This document shows, in pieces, positions 37,106 through 46,150 of a stretch of DNA of 64,000 bases. The translations under genes and the position numbers were made by a program. Every line of letters starts with the position of its first letter. Positions within the stretch are counted from its first letter, which is position 1. Below the pieces are notes generated by a model, which made no database searches, was not told the origin of the DNA, and saw only the letters and a program-made list of their open reading frames with translations. Source of the DNA: Acetobacteraceae bacterium (GTDB lineage: Bacteria; Pseudomonadota; Alphaproteobacteria; Acetobacterales; Acetobacteraceae); contig JALHQB010000013.1 in NCBI GenBank assembly GCA_022842185.1, positions 1 through 64,000 on the forward strand, written 5' to 3'.

Positions 37106-38479
37106 ATGACTGACGCAATCTGGCAGCTTCCGGCGACGACGCTCGCCGCGCGCTTTCGCGACGGCAGCCTGACGCCGAGTGCCGCGCTGCGCGCCGTACT
37201 GGACCGCATCGCCGTGGTGAACCCGAAGATCAATGCCTTCGCGACGCTGGACGAGGAGGGCGCGACCAAGGGCGCGGCGGCGGCCGATGCCCGCTTCGCC
37301 GCCGGCACGCCGCTCGGGCCGCTCGATGGCGTGCCGGTGTCGATCAAAGACAACATCCCCGTCGCCGGGCTGCGCTGCGCCTGGGGCAGCGCGCTGTATC
37401 TCGATTTCGTACCGGAACTCGACGAGACACCGGTCGCACGCCTGCGTGCCGGTGGCGCGGTGATCCTGGGCAAGACCAACGTGTCGGAATTCACGCTCGG
37501 CCGCGGCAATGTCGATACGCCGAGCTTCGGCACGACGCGCAACCCTTACAACCTGGCGCTGACGCCGGGCGCCTCGACGGGCGGCGGCGCGGCCTCGGTC
37601 GCGGCGGGCTGCGGGCCGATCACCATCGGCACGGATGGCGGCGGGTCGATCCGCCGGCCGGCGGCGCATTGCGGCCTGGTCGGGCTGAAGCCGTCCACCG
37701 GGCGCGTCGCGCGGCGCAACGGTCTGCCGATCATCCTCGACGATGCGGAGATCATCGGGCCGATCGCCCGCACGGTGGATGATCTCGCCATCGCGCTGTC
37801 GATCATCCAGGGGCCATTGGATGAGGACCGGCTGTCGATCGGCGTGCCGGGTCCGCAGGAGGAACCGCCGCCACCGAAAGGCTTGCGCATCCTTTACGTG
37901 CCGCGCATCGCCCAGTGGGAAGTCGAGCCGGTGGTCGCCGCAACCTGCGCCGAGGCGGCGCGCAAGCTCACCGCGCTGGGGCATTCGGTCACCGAAGGCG
38001 CGCTGCCGGTCGACATCGCGCTGTTCGAGAAGCATTGGCCGTCGATCGGCGCCGCCGGCCTGTCCTGGGCGATCCGCAACAAGGCGTGGAAGGGAAAGAT
38101 CGGCGCGATCTATGAGGAGATGATGGAACGCGCCGAGACGATCTCCGGCGCCGATTACGTCGATGCGTTGAACGCGTTCCGCGAGGTCCAGGCGCAATTC
38201 GCCATCGCCTTCCGCGACTGGGACGTCATTGTGATGCCCTCCGCTGGCGCCATGCCCTGGGATGCAACGAAGTTCGGCCCGCCGTATCACCGTGCCTTCA
38301 CCGGTATCGTCAACGCCGGCGGGCTGCCGGGGCTGAACGTACCGGTCGATCCGGCACCGGATGGGCTGCCGATCGGCGTGCAACTTGTCGGACCCTATGG
38401 CGCGGATTGGAACCTCATCGCGCTGGCGCGGCAGTGGGAGTCCGCGCATCCCTGGGCGCAGCGCTGGCCGGCGATGTGA
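37106..38479 (+). CDS. Amidase signature family enzyme with altered cis-Ser motif
   Basis: 457 residues: catalytic Lys in [15 protein letters not shown] near 80, then [18 protein letters not shown] near 155 where most relatives have GGSSGGSA, and [25 protein letters not shown] near 175 with the nucleophile Ser. The Thr in GASTGG sits at or beside the cis-Ser position, so substrate or rate may differ from typical amidases. It follows the peptide-type binding protein by 17 bp, and an M20 peptidase gene follows after 179 bp. Substrate unknown. Confidence 0.84.
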   Translation: MTDAIWQLPATTLAARFRDGSLTPSAALRAVLDRIAVVNPKINAFATLDEEGATKGAAAADARFAAGTPLGPLDGVPVSIKDNIPVAGLRCAWGSALYLDFVPELDETPVARLRAGGAVILGKTNVSEFTLGRGNVDTPSFGTTRNPYNLALTPGASTGGGAASVAAGCGPITIGTDGGGSIRRPAAHCGLVGLKPSTGRVARRNGLPIILDDAEIIGPIARTVDDLAIALSIIQGPLDEDRLSIGVPGPQEEPPPPKGLRILYVPRIAQWEVEPVVAATCAEAARKLTALGHSVTEGALPVDIALFEKHWPSIGAAGLSWAIRNKAWKGKIGAIYEEMMERAETISGADYVDALNAFREVQAQFAIAFRDWDVIVMPSAGAMPWDATKFGPPYHRAFTGIVNAGGLPGLNVPVDPAPDGLPIGVQLVGPYGADWNLIALARQWESAHPWAQRWPAM

Positions 38480-38494
38480 TCATCCCTCAAACGG

Positions 38495-38585
38495 CGGGCG
38501 CCGCACATCCGTGCGGCTTGCCTTCGCGCCCGGCACGCGAGCGCGGAGCATAACGGTCGGTCTGGGCGCGGTCGCGTTTTGCGCC
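38495..38585 (+). repeat. Family-2 intergenic hairpin element, copy 1
   Basis: GCCGCAC-ATCC-GTGCGGC (38500-38517), then TTGCCTTCGCGCC and, 64 bases after the stem start, GGGCGCGGTCGCG. It aligns without gaps over 91 bases to 57741-57831 (66 identities by hand). Stem bases differ between copies but remain paired. It lies between two plus-strand genes. Confidence 0.65.
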
Positions 38586-38658
38586 AACGACGGCCGCCTC
38601 CGCCTCTTTCCCTCCCGACTTGCCGGTGCGACCTTCGCCCCCGGCAAGGAGACACCAG

Positions 38659-39837
38659 ATGAGCACGGAAGCGCAGATCACCGCCTGGCTGGCATCGCAG
38701 AAGGACGCGATGCTGGCCGAACTCGCCGAGATGGTGAACACCGATGGCGGGTCCTACGACAAGGTGGGCGTCGATCGCACCGGGGACCAGGTGAAGCGGT
38801 TCCTGCTCTCGCATGGCATCGCCGCCGAAGTCCTGCCGCAGCGCATGCATGGCGATTGCATCCGCGGCATCGTCGAGGGCGGGCACGCGCTCGGCACCGG
38901 CAACCAGCGGTCCAACATCGTGCTGATGGGCCATCGCGACACCGTTTTCCCGAAGGGCGAGCCCGAACGCCGGCCTTTCACGATCAAGGATGGCCGCGCC
39001 TATGGCCCGGGCGTCGCGGACATGAAGGCAGGCATCGTGATGAACATGTTCGTCCTCGCGGCCTATGCGAAGTTCGGCGGCGCACCAGGACCGCTGGTCG
39101 GGCTGTTCACCGGTGACGAGGAGATCGGCAGCCCCGAGGGCCGGCCCGTCATCGAGGCCGAGGCCAAGAACGCGCGCGTGGTGTTCAACAGCGAACCCGG
39201 CCGCGCTTCGGGCAATGTGGTGAAGGCGCGCAAGGGCGGCGTTTTCTCGGTTGTCGAGATCGAGGGCAAGGCGGCGCATTCGGGCGGCAATTTCGAAGCC
39301 GGCATCTCCGCCATCGGGGAAGCGGCGAACAAGATCGTCGCGATCCATGCGCTGACGGACCTCAAGCGCGGCATCACGCTGAATGTCGGCTTGATCCAGG
39401 GCGGGCAGAGCGTGAACACCACCGCGCCGCACTGCCAGTTCCAGATCGATCTGCGCTATGTCGAACCGGCCGACCGGGACGAGATCATGGGCAAGATCCA
39501 CGACATCATCGGTCGCGCTTATGTGCCGGGCACGAAATCCGCATTGACCATCAAGGGTGAATTCCTGCCGCTGAACCCGACCGCCGCCTCGGACCGCGTC
39601 TTTGCTGTGTATCAGGCAGCGGCGGCGGAAAGCGGGCTGAAGGTCGAAGGCGAATTCACCGGCGGCTGCGCCGATTCCGGCTTCACCGCGGCGATGGGCG
39701 CACCGACGCTGTGCGCGGTCGGCCCCGTGGGTGGCCTGGCGCACAGCCCGGAAGAATACCTCGAGGTGGAAAGCCTGGTGCCGCGCGCGCAGGCGATGGC
39801 GCGGGCGATCGCCCGGCTGGAGCAGGCCGGACTGTAG
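38659..39837 (+). CDS. M20-family metallopeptidase (carboxypeptidase G2-like)
   Basis: 392 residues with the di-zinc M20 layout: VLMGHRDTVFPKG (metal His), AYGPGVADMKAGIVMN (bridging Asp), LFTGDEEIGSPEGRPV (general base and metal Glu), SEPGRASG, the dimerisation lid with IEGKAAHSGGNFEAG, and GLAHSPEEYLEV with the last metal His. Similar to glutamate carboxypeptidase (CPG2) and other amino-acyl hydrolases; cytosolic here, no signal peptide. ATG at 38659 has AAGGAG 8 bases upstream. The TAG stop is the first triplet of a family-1 palindrome. Confidence 0.88.
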   Translation: MSTEAQITAWLASQKDAMLAELAEMVNTDGGSYDKVGVDRTGDQVKRFLLSHGIAAEVLPQRMHGDCIRGIVEGGHALGTGNQRSNIVLMGHRDTVFPKGEPERRPFTIKDGRAYGPGVADMKAGIVMNMFVLAAYAKFGGAPGPLVGLFTGDEEIGSPEGRPVIEAEAKNARVVFNSEPGRASGNVVKARKGGVFSVVEIEGKAAHSGGNFEAGISAIGEAANKIVAIHALTDLKRGITLNVGLIQGGQSVNTTAPHCQFQIDLRYVEPADRDEIMGKIHDIIGRAYVPGTKSALTIKGEFLPLNPTAASDRVFAVYQAAAAESGLKVEGEFTGGCADSGFTAAMGAPTLCAVGPVGGLAHSPEEYLEVESLVPRAQAMARAIARLEQAGL

Positions 39838-39910
39838 GGCAGGAAGCGCCTGACCGGACTCGGTCAGGCGCGGGACGATGCTCGATCGAAGCCGCCGAGC
39901 GTTGTGCGTC
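39835..39910 (+). repeat. Family-1 intergenic palindrome, copy D
   Basis: TAGGGCAGGAA starts on the M20 peptidase stop codon; the perfect stem GCGCCTGACCG (39846-39856) / CGGTCAGGCGC (39861-39871) has a GACT loop, then GGGACGATGCTCGATC. It lies between convergent genes. Confidence 0.75.
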
Positions 39911-39921
39911 AGCTGCGCCGG

Positions 39922-40890
39922 TCAGCCCCGCCAGGGCCGCACCTGCCACAGCCGCTTCAGATTGTCGTCGACGTCTTGTGCGAGGGCCTTGTACTCCGCG
40001 CCGACCAGTGGCCGCAGCGGCATGGATTGCCGCGCGGCTTCCCGCCGGAAGCCTTCGTCGTTCAGCGCATTGCGGAAGGCCGCTTCCAGTCGGGCCACGA
40101 CGGCCGGCGGCATGCCCGGCGGGCCGACGATGCCGCGCGACGCGCTGCCCACCACGTCGAAGCCTGCCTCGCGGAAGGTCGGAATCTGGGCGGCTTCGGG
40201 CTGCCGCTGCGCGGCGCCCTGCGCCAGCATCCGCAGCTTTCCCTCGCGCACCAATTGCAGCGCGTCGTTCACATTCATCACCGCCAGGTCCATGTTGCCG
40301 CCGAGCAGTTGCGGGATGAGCGGCGCCGCGCCGGCGAAGGGCACCTGCACCATGGGTGGGACATTGGCCGCCGATTCGAAGGCCAGCATGAACAGATGGT
40401 CGTCGCTGCCGATGCCCGTGGTGCCGTAGGTGACGTGGTTCGGCCGCGCTCGAGCCGCGGCGACCACATCCGCCACGCTGCGGAACGGGCTTTCGGCGCG
40501 GACGTAGAAACAGTTCGCGTCCTCGACGATGTTGCACAGGAACGTGAAGTCCATCGCGCGATACCGCACCTGACGTTCCAGCGGGATGGCGTTGTGGGCC
40601 GGGATCGTCGTCGCGCCCAGGGTGTAGCCATCGGGAGCGGCGTTGAAGGTGGCCTCCAGACCGATCTGTCCGGCCGCACCGGTGCGGTTGACGATGACCG
40701 GGCGCAGGCCCGGGATCTGCACTGCGACCAGCGGCATCACCAGCCGCGTCATCACATCGACGCCGCCGCCGGCGGGGAAGGGGACGATGACCTCGACAGG
40801 CTTGTCGCCGGGCCAGGCGGCCTGTGCGCGAAGCGTTGCGGGCATGGCGAGCAGCCCCGCCCCCGCGAGCAGGGTACGACGTTTGGTCAT
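39922..40890 (-). CDS. Bug/TctC-family solute-binding protein
   Basis: 322 residues: signal MTKRRTLLAGAGLLAMPATLRAQ, then KPVEVIVPFPAGGGVDVMTRLVMP, VIVNRTGAAGQIGLEATFNAAPDGYTLG, MVQVPFAGAAPLIPQLLGGNMDLAVMN. ATG at 40890 has the strong SD GGAGGAAGG. The usual YRG motif of the ligand loop is replaced by FAG, so the ligand may differ from the other Bug proteins here. It is transcribed alone, convergent with the M20 peptidase across a family-1 palindrome. Confidence 0.87.
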   Translation of the reverse strand: MTKRRTLLAGAGLLAMPATLRAQAAWPGDKPVEVIVPFPAGGGVDVMTRLVMPLVAVQIPGLRPVIVNRTGAAGQIGLEATFNAAPDGYTLGATTIPAHNAIPLERQVRYRAMDFTFLCNIVEDANCFYVRAESPFRSVADVVAAARARPNHVTYGTTGIGSDDHLFMLAFESAANVPPMVQVPFAGAAPLIPQLLGGNMDLAVMNVNDALQLVREGKLRMLAQGAAQRQPEAAQIPTFREAGFDVVGSASRGIVGPPGMPPAVVARLEAAFRNALNDEGFRREAARQSMPLRPLVGAEYKALAQDVDDNLKRLWQVRPWRG

Positions 40891-41103
40891 GGACCTTCCT
40901 CCCTTGGTTCTTGGCGGCAAGGCTAGGCGCCACCGTGCCGCCGCCGCAAGGAAATCAGTGCCTCGGCGACACGTCAGCAGGGGCCAGCGCGGGCGGGGCC
41001 GACCCTCACGATCCCCTTGGCTGCCCCGCGCCAGGGCGCGATGGCTTTCCCCATACGCGCCGCCGCCGCACAATCACCGGTGATACAGGACAGGACGGCG
41101 GAT

Positions 41104-41550
41104 ATGGATGCAGCGCTGCGCGACCGATATGCGGTCGAGGGGCCATGGGCGATCTGGCAGGAGCACACCATCCGCTGGGCGGAATGCGACATCTACGCCC
41201 ATGTCAATCATGCCGCCTACCTGACGCTGTTCGAGGATATGCGCATCGCGTGGTGGCTCGGCGCCGGCGGCACCTTCGCGCCTGACGCACCCGGCCCCGT
41301 GGTCGGCACGCTGGAGGTGAAATATCACCGACCGGGCCATTTCCAGGACAAGGTGTTGCTGACGGCGCGCACCGCGTCCTTCCGCCGCACGTCCTTCGTG
41401 CATCAATACGGCATGTGGCGCGACGGCTTGCTGTGTTCGGCGCGCGCGCTGTGCGTCGTGGTGGATAACGCGACGGGGAAGAAGGCCGAGATCCCCGAGG
41501 CGATGCGCCGGCTGATGGCCGAACGGGATGGTGCGGTGGCGGAGGGTTAG
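41104..41550 (+). CDS. Acyl-CoA thioesterase, hot-dog fold (4HBT/YbgC-like)
   Basis: 148 residues with the 4-hydroxybenzoyl-CoA thioesterase pattern: TIRWAECDIYAHVNHAAYLTLFEDMR contains the catalytic Asp and following His-Val-Asn, then VVGTLEVKYHRPGHFQDKVLLTART and LCSARALCVVVDNATGK. It hydrolyses acyl-CoA esters; chain preference is not visible. Start at 41104 is the last ATG before the conserved region. It is transcribed alone, convergent with the denD-like gene 54 bp away. Confidence 0.82.
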   Translation: MDAALRDRYAVEGPWAIWQEHTIRWAECDIYAHVNHAAYLTLFEDMRIAWWLGAGGTFAPDAPGPVVGTLEVKYHRPGHFQDKVLLTARTASFRRTSFVHQYGMWRDGLLCSARALCVVVDNATGKKAEIPEAMRRLMAERDGAVAEG

Positions 41551-41604
41551 GACCAGGCCACACCTGGCCGGAACGGGTCCGGTCGCGATCGATTGCGAAC
41601 GGAC

Positions 41605-42588
41605 CTAGATCCCGCGTTCCGCCTTCGTCGCCCCGAGGTCGTCCTCGATGAAGGCCTGCACGAGGTCTTCCATCGATTCCTGCTCGACGAAGCCGAACCG
41701 GCGCGCGCGCGTGGCGGCGAAGGCCGCCGGCCAGCCGACGACGATGTCGTGGACCTCCTTGTCGAAGACGAATCCCACCTTCTCCCGCGCTTCGGCACCG
41801 GCAACCGATTCGAGCGCGGTCAGCATCTTCGCCACCGTGGCGCTGCGCCCCGGCGGATTGATGCCGCGATCGGTGCCCAACGGCGCCGTGTCCATCGTCG
41901 CGGCGTGGAGGAACCATTCCATCGCGCTGCGCGGGGAACAGATCCAGACCGCGAATTCCGGCGGCACCGGGCAGTCGGTGGACAGCCCCAGCAACGGTTC
42001 GCGCACCACGGCGGACACGAAGGACGACGCCGCCTTGTTGGGCCGCCCGGGACGCACCATCACCGTGGGCAGGCGCAGGGAGACCGCATCGAGGAAGCCC
42101 TTGCGCGTCGCGTCCTGCAGCAGCAACTCGCCGATCGCCTTCTGCGCGCCATAGGAATTGGTCGGCACCTGGCGCCCGTCATCGGGCACCACCGCATCCT
42201 GCCCGCCGCCGAAGGATGCGACGGATGAGGTGAAGATCACCCGTGGCTTGGTCCCCAGCGCCCGGCAGGCACCGAGCACGGCCAGCGTGCCGTGCAGGTT
42301 CACCTTCATGCCGAGGTCGAAATCAGCCTCCGCCGCCGCGCTGACCACGGCGGCGAGGTGGAACACCACCTCGGTTCCCGCCGGAATGGCGGCGGCCACC
42401 GCGGCCGGGTCGGCGACATCCCCGCCCAGGCAGCGCAGCGGGAAGGGGGCGGCGATGGGGGCCGGGGCCGCGAGGTCGAACAAGGTCAGCCCGGTGATGG
42501 GCTTGCCGCCCAGCGTGCCGTCCTTGGCCAGTCGCGTCGCCAGCTTGCGGCCCAGGAACCCGCCGCCGCCGAGGATGGTGATCTTCAT
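41605..42588 (-). CDS. denD: NAD-dependent epimerase/dehydrogenase, D-erythronate dehydrogenase-like
   Basis: 327 residues of the extended SDR family: Rossmann motif ITILGGGGFLGRKLATRLA, FHLAAVVSAAAEADFDLGMKVNLHGTL, TSSVASFGGGQ and catalytic SYGAQK, then RLPTVMVRPGRPNKAASSFVS. The latter segments are characteristic of DenD, which oxidises D-erythronate in four-carbon acid-sugar catabolism. The partner genes (denK/otnK kinase, aldolase otnC, isomerase otnI) are not adjacent, so the call rests on sequence only. ATG at 42588 has GGAGGGA upstream. Divergent from the diaminopropionate ammonia-lyase by 64 bp. Confidence 0.78.
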   Translation of the reverse strand: MKITILGGGGFLGRKLATRLAKDGTLGGKPITGLTLFDLAAPAPIAAPFPLRCLGGDVADPAAVAAAIPAGTEVVFHLAAVVSAAAEADFDLGMKVNLHGTLAVLGACRALGTKPRVIFTSSVASFGGGQDAVVPDDGRQVPTNSYGAQKAIGELLLQDATRKGFLDAVSLRLPTVMVRPGRPNKAASSFVSAVVREPLLGLSTDCPVPPEFAVWICSPRSAMEWFLHAATMDTAPLGTDRGINPPGRSATVAKMLTALESVAGAEAREKVGFVFDKEVHDIVVGWPAAFAATRARRFGFVEQESMEDLVQAFIEDDLGATKAERGI

Positions 42589-42652
42589 GCCGTCCCTCCG
42601 ATCTCCGATCCGGTTTGGCGCGGGGCGCCAGCGGGCGCAATATCCACCCGCC

Positions 42653-43828
42653 ATGATCCCCACCTTTCCGTTCCGATTCCTGATCAATCGCCACCACGGC
42701 ACGCCGGGTGTCGTCGTGCTGCCTGACTCCGGCTTCCGACGCGCGAAGGAGGAAATCACCTCCTGGCCCGGCCATGCGGTCACGCCCCTGCTGGACCTTG
42801 CCGACGCCGCCACGGCCGCGCGGGTCGCGCGCGTCCACTACAAGGATGAGGCCGGGCGCTTCGGCTTGGGGTCCTTCAAGGCGCTGGGCGGCGCCTATGC
42901 GGTGATGCGGCTGCTGCAGGCGGAACTCGCCAAGCGCGGCGTGACCAATGCGGCGACGGCCGTGGAACTGATGGACGGCACCTTCAAGGACGCCACGAAG
43001 GCGATCACCGTCTGTTGCGCGACCGACGGCAATCACGGCCGGTCGGTCGCCTGGGGCGCGCAGCGCTTCGGCGCCACCTGCGTCATCTTCGTGCATGAAC
43101 ACGTCAGCCAGGGCCGCCGCGACGCCATTGCGCGCTACGGCGCCGAAATTCGCGTGGTGCCCGGCAATTACGACGATGCGGTGCGGCAGGCGCAGAAAGA
43201 TGCCGATGCGCGGGGCTGGTTCGTCGTCTCCGACACATCCTATCCCGGCTACACCGAGGTGCCGCGCGACGTGATGCAGGGGTATCGCGTCATGGCCGAT
43301 GAGGCGGCCGACCAGATCGGCGCCGCGCCGACGCATGCCTTCATCCAGGGTGGCGTGGGGGGCGTCGCGGCGGCGGTCGCGACGCAGATGCGCGCGCGGT
43401 TCGGGACGGGCGTGCGTGTCATCATCGCCGAGCCGGACAAGGCCGCCTGCCTGCTGGCCAGCGTCGAGGCCGGTGCGCCGACGACGATCCCCGGCGATCT
43501 CGACACGCTGATGGCGGGCCTCGCCTGCGGGGAGCCGTCGCTGCTCGCCTGGCAGGAACTGGAACGCAGCGCCTTCGCCGTCATATCCGTGCCCGATGAC
43601 AGCGCCGTGGCCTGCATGAAGGCGCTGGCGGCCCGCACGCCACGCGTCGTGGCCGGTGAAAGCGCCGTGGCGGGGCTGGCCGCACTGCTGCTTGCGGCGC
43701 GCGATCCCTTCGCGCGTGCAGCATTGGGCCTCGATGAATCGAGCCGCATCCTGCTGTTCGGCACCGAAGGCGCCACGGATCCCGAGGTCTATGCGCGGTT
43801 GGTCGGAGACGCCCCTTCATCAAAGTGA
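42653..43828 (+). CDS. Diaminopropionate ammonia-lyase-like PLP enzyme
   Basis: 391 residues of fold type II. Seen: PLP Lys in RFGLGSFKALGGAYAVMRLL near 78, CCATDGNHGRSVAWGAQRFGA near 125, SDTSYPGYTEVPRDVMQGY near 200, the PLP phosphate loop FIQGGVGGVAAAVA near 230, and LLFGTEGATDPEVYARL at the C-terminus, all as in DpaL. The reaction splits 2,3-diaminopropionate to pyruvate and two ammonia. The insert AVELMDGTFKDATKAIT is typical of the family. Start at 42653 has no strong SD. Divergent from denD; a small hairpin follows. Confidence 0.86.
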   Translation: MIPTFPFRFLINRHHGTPGVVVLPDSGFRRAKEEITSWPGHAVTPLLDLADAATAARVARVHYKDEAGRFGLGSFKALGGAYAVMRLLQAELAKRGVTNAATAVELMDGTFKDATKAITVCCATDGNHGRSVAWGAQRFGATCVIFVHEHVSQGRRDAIARYGAEIRVVPGNYDDAVRQAQKDADARGWFVVSDTSYPGYTEVPRDVMQGYRVMADEAADQIGAAPTHAFIQGGVGGVAAAVATQMRARFGTGVRVIIAEPDKAACLLASVEAGAPTTIPGDLDTLMAGLACGEPSLLAWQELERSAFAVISVPDDSAVACMKALAARTPRVVAGESAVAGLAALLLAARDPFARAALGLDESSRILLFGTEGATDPEVYARLVGDAPSSK

Positions 43829-43853
43829 CACGGAACTGTAGTGTTCCCGTAAA

Positions 43854-43871
43854 GCGGCACGGTTAAGCCGC
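43854..43871 (+). terminator. Small hairpin before the ugp operon
   Basis: GCGGC (43854-43858) pairs with GCCGC (43867-43871). The neighbouring dyad GGAAC (43832-43836) / GTTCC (43843-43847) is a possible operator for ugpB. Both lie in the 73-bp gap after the ammonia-lyase gene. Confidence 0.3.
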
Positions 43872-43901
43872 CGCGACGCCACAACGGGAGAGGATGAGCC
43901 G

Positions 43902-45251
43902 ATGCAACGCCGTACATTGCTGACCGGGGCGATGAGCCTGGGTGTCGCCGCGCCTGCCCTCGCGCAGTCCGCGCCCATCGAGATCCAATTCTGGCACGGC
44001 TTGGCCAATCCGCTGGGCGGGTTGCTGGAAAAGCGCGCCACCGACTTCAATGCGACGCAGACGAAATACAAGATCGTGCCGACCTTCCGCGGGTCCTATC
44101 CGGAGACGATGGTCGCCGCGATCGCCGCCTTCCGCGCCAACAACGCCCCGCACATCGTCCAGATGTTCGAAGTCGGCACCGGCACGATGATGAATGCCGG
44201 CCGCGCGGTGAAACCGGTGCATGAATTGCTCGCCGAAACCGGCGTGAGCATCGATTTCGACGATTATCTCCCTGGCGTGCGCGGCTATTACAGCCTGGCG
44301 GATGGGCGGATGATGTCGATGCCGTTCAATTCGTCCACCACCGTCGTGTGGTACAACAAGGACGCCTTCAGCCGCGCCGGCGTCGATCCGAACAAATTCC
44401 CCGAGACCTGGGAAGGCGTGGCTGAGATCCTGCCCAAGCTGAAGGCCGGCGGCGGCACGCAGGTGCCGATGTCCACCGCCTGGCTGACCTGGGCGCAGAT
44501 CGAGAATTTCTCCGCCATCCACGACATTCCGCTCGCCACCCTGGCGAATGGTTTCGGCGGGCTGGGGACCGAACTGCGCATCAACAACCCGCTGGTGCAG
44601 CGCCACATGGCGGCGCTGGTGCAGTGGCAGAAGGATGGGCTGTTCCGCTACGGCGGACGCAACAATGCCGGCGAGCCCGCTTTCCCGAATGGCGAAGCGG
44701 CGATCATGTTCACCTCCTCCGGCTTCCGCGCCCGCGTGCAGCGGGAAGCGCGCTTCGGTTGGGGCGTGGCGATGCTGCCGTACTATCAGGGCACGCCGCG
44801 CGCGCCGATCAATTCGATCATCGGCGGCGCCAGCCTGTGGGTGATGAACAAGGGTCCGGCCGCCGGCGGCGGGCGTTCGCGCGACGAATTCGTCGGCGTG
44901 GCCGAGTTCTTCAAGTATCTGTCGAACCCGGAAGTCGATGCCCAGTGGCATATGGACACCGGCTATGTCCCGGTGCGCCGTGCGTCCTATGCCATCGCGA
45001 AGGATAAGGGCTTCTATCGCGAGAACCCCGGCGCCGATGTGCCGATCGAACAGCTGCTGCGCGGTGGCGGCACGCTGACCGACAACAGCCGGGGCATCCG
45101 CCTGGGCGGCTTCGTCGAAATCCGCACCATCATGGAAGAAGAGATGGAGCGCGCTTTCCAGGGCCAGCAGACCGCCGAACAGGCTCTGACGGCCGCGACC
45201 ACCCGCGGCAACGTGGTGCTGCGGAACTTCGAACGCGCGAATCGCGGCTGA
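43902..45251 (+). CDS. ugpB: sn-Glycerol-3-phosphate ABC transporter, periplasmic binding protein
   Basis: 449 residues: signal [21 protein letters not shown], then [103 protein letters not shown] and [17 protein letters not shown], collinear with E. coli UgpB. It captures glycerol-3-phosphate or glycerophosphodiesters. The complete order ugpB-A-E-C follows. A Pho-type regulatory box could not be identified. Confidence 0.93.
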   Translation: MQRRTLLTGAMSLGVAAPALAQSAPIEIQFWHGLANPLGGLLEKRATDFNATQTKYKIVPTFRGSYPETMVAAIAAFRANNAPHIVQMFEVGTGTMMNAGRAVKPVHELLAETGVSIDFDDYLPGVRGYYSLADGRMMSMPFNSSTTVVWYNKDAFSRAGVDPNKFPETWEGVAEILPKLKAGGGTQVPMSTAWLTWAQIENFSAIHDIPLATLANGFGGLGTELRINNPLVQRHMAALVQWQKDGLFRYGGRNNAGEPAFPNGEAAIMFTSSGFRARVQREARFGWGVAMLPYYQGTPRAPINSIIGGASLWVMNKGPAAGGGRSRDEFVGVAEFFKYLSNPEVDAQWHMDTGYVPVRRASYAIAKDKGFYRENPGADVPIEQLLRGGGTLTDNSRGIRLGGFVEIRTIMEEEMERAFQGQQTAEQALTAATTRGNVVLRNFERANRG

Positions 45252-45268
45252 TCGAAAGGGCCGGCGCC

Positions 45269-46150
45269 GTGCGCAAGAAAGTCATCTTCCGCGGCGTCGC
45301 CCTGCCGTATCTGCTGCTGTTGCCGCAGATGATCATCACGCTGGTGTTCTTCTTCTGGCCCGCCGGCATGGCGGTCTGGCAGTCCGCCCAGCGGGAGGAC
45401 GCCTTCGGCCTGTCCACGCAATTCGTGGCCTTCGAGAACTTCACCGACCTGTTCCACGACGCGATCTATCTGAACGCGGCGTGGAACACCGTTATCTTCT
45501 CGACCGCGGTCGCCGCCTTGGCGCTGGGGTCGGCGCTGTTCCTCGCGGTGCAGGCGGACAAGCACATCCGCGGCGCGGGGGTGTATAAAACCCTGCTGAT
45601 CTGGCCCTACGCCGTGGCGCCCGCGCTGGCGGCAGTGCTGTGGCTGTTCATCTTCCATCCTTCCATCGGGCTGGTCGGGAAGGCCCTCGCCTCGCTCGGC
45701 GTCAACTGGGATTACCGGGTGAATGGCGGGCAGGCGATGACCATGGTCATCATCGCATCCGCCTGGAAGCAGGTGTCCTACAACTTCATCTTCTTCCTGG
45801 CGGGGCTGCAATCCATCCCGAACTCGGTGCTGGAGGCAGCGGCCATCGACGGCGCGCGGCCGATGCGCCGCTTCTGGGGCGTGATCTTCCCGCTGCTGTC
45901 GCCCACCACCTTCTTCCTGCTGGTGGTGAACCTGGTCTATGCCTTCTTCGATACCTTCGGCGTCATCCACGCGCTGACGCGCGGCGGGCCGGGCAATGCG
46001 ACCGAGACACTGATCTACAAGGTCTATGTCGATGGCGTGCAGAACCTCAATTTCGGGTCGTCCGCCGCGCAATCGGTGATCCTGATGCTGATCGTGATCA
46101 GCCTGACCGCCATTCAGTTCCGCTTCATCGAACGCCGGGTGCATTACTGA
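45269..46150 (+). CDS. ugpA: sn-Glycerol-3-phosphate ABC transporter, permease
   Basis: 293 residues with six predicted membrane helices and the EAA loop ([35 protein letters not shown]) that contacts the ATPase. Sequence features such as [26 protein letters not shown] and [22 protein letters not shown]-like segments are those of UgpA. GTG start at 45269, with AAAGGG upstream, is 17 bp after ugpB; the stop shares a base with the ugpE start (TGATG), so the genes are coupled. Confidence 0.93.
   Translation: MRKKVIFRGVALPYLLLLPQMIITLVFFFWPAGMAVWQSAQREDAFGLSTQFVAFENFTDLFHDAIYLNAAWNTVIFSTAVAALALGSALFLAVQADKHIRGAGVYKTLLIWPYAVAPALAAVLWLFIFHPSIGLVGKALASLGVNWDYRVNGGQAMTMVIIASAWKQVSYNFIFFLAGLQSIPNSVLEAAAIDGARPMRRFWGVIFPLLSPTTFFLLVVNLVYAFFDTFGVIHALTRGGPGNATETLIYKVYVDGVQNLNFGSSAAQSVILMLIVISLTAIQFRFIERRVHY

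Noticed and set aside
34689-37118. Very long open frame antisense to the peptide-type binding protein
   Set aside because: Only its downstream end, after 35375, encodes recognisable sequence (the Bug N-terminus); the rest is a high-G+C antisense artefact with Arg/Ala-rich composition.
43829-43901. Pho box before ugpB
   Set aside because: No pair of CTGTCAT-like direct repeats with proper spacing; only a GGAAC/GTTCC dyad is present.
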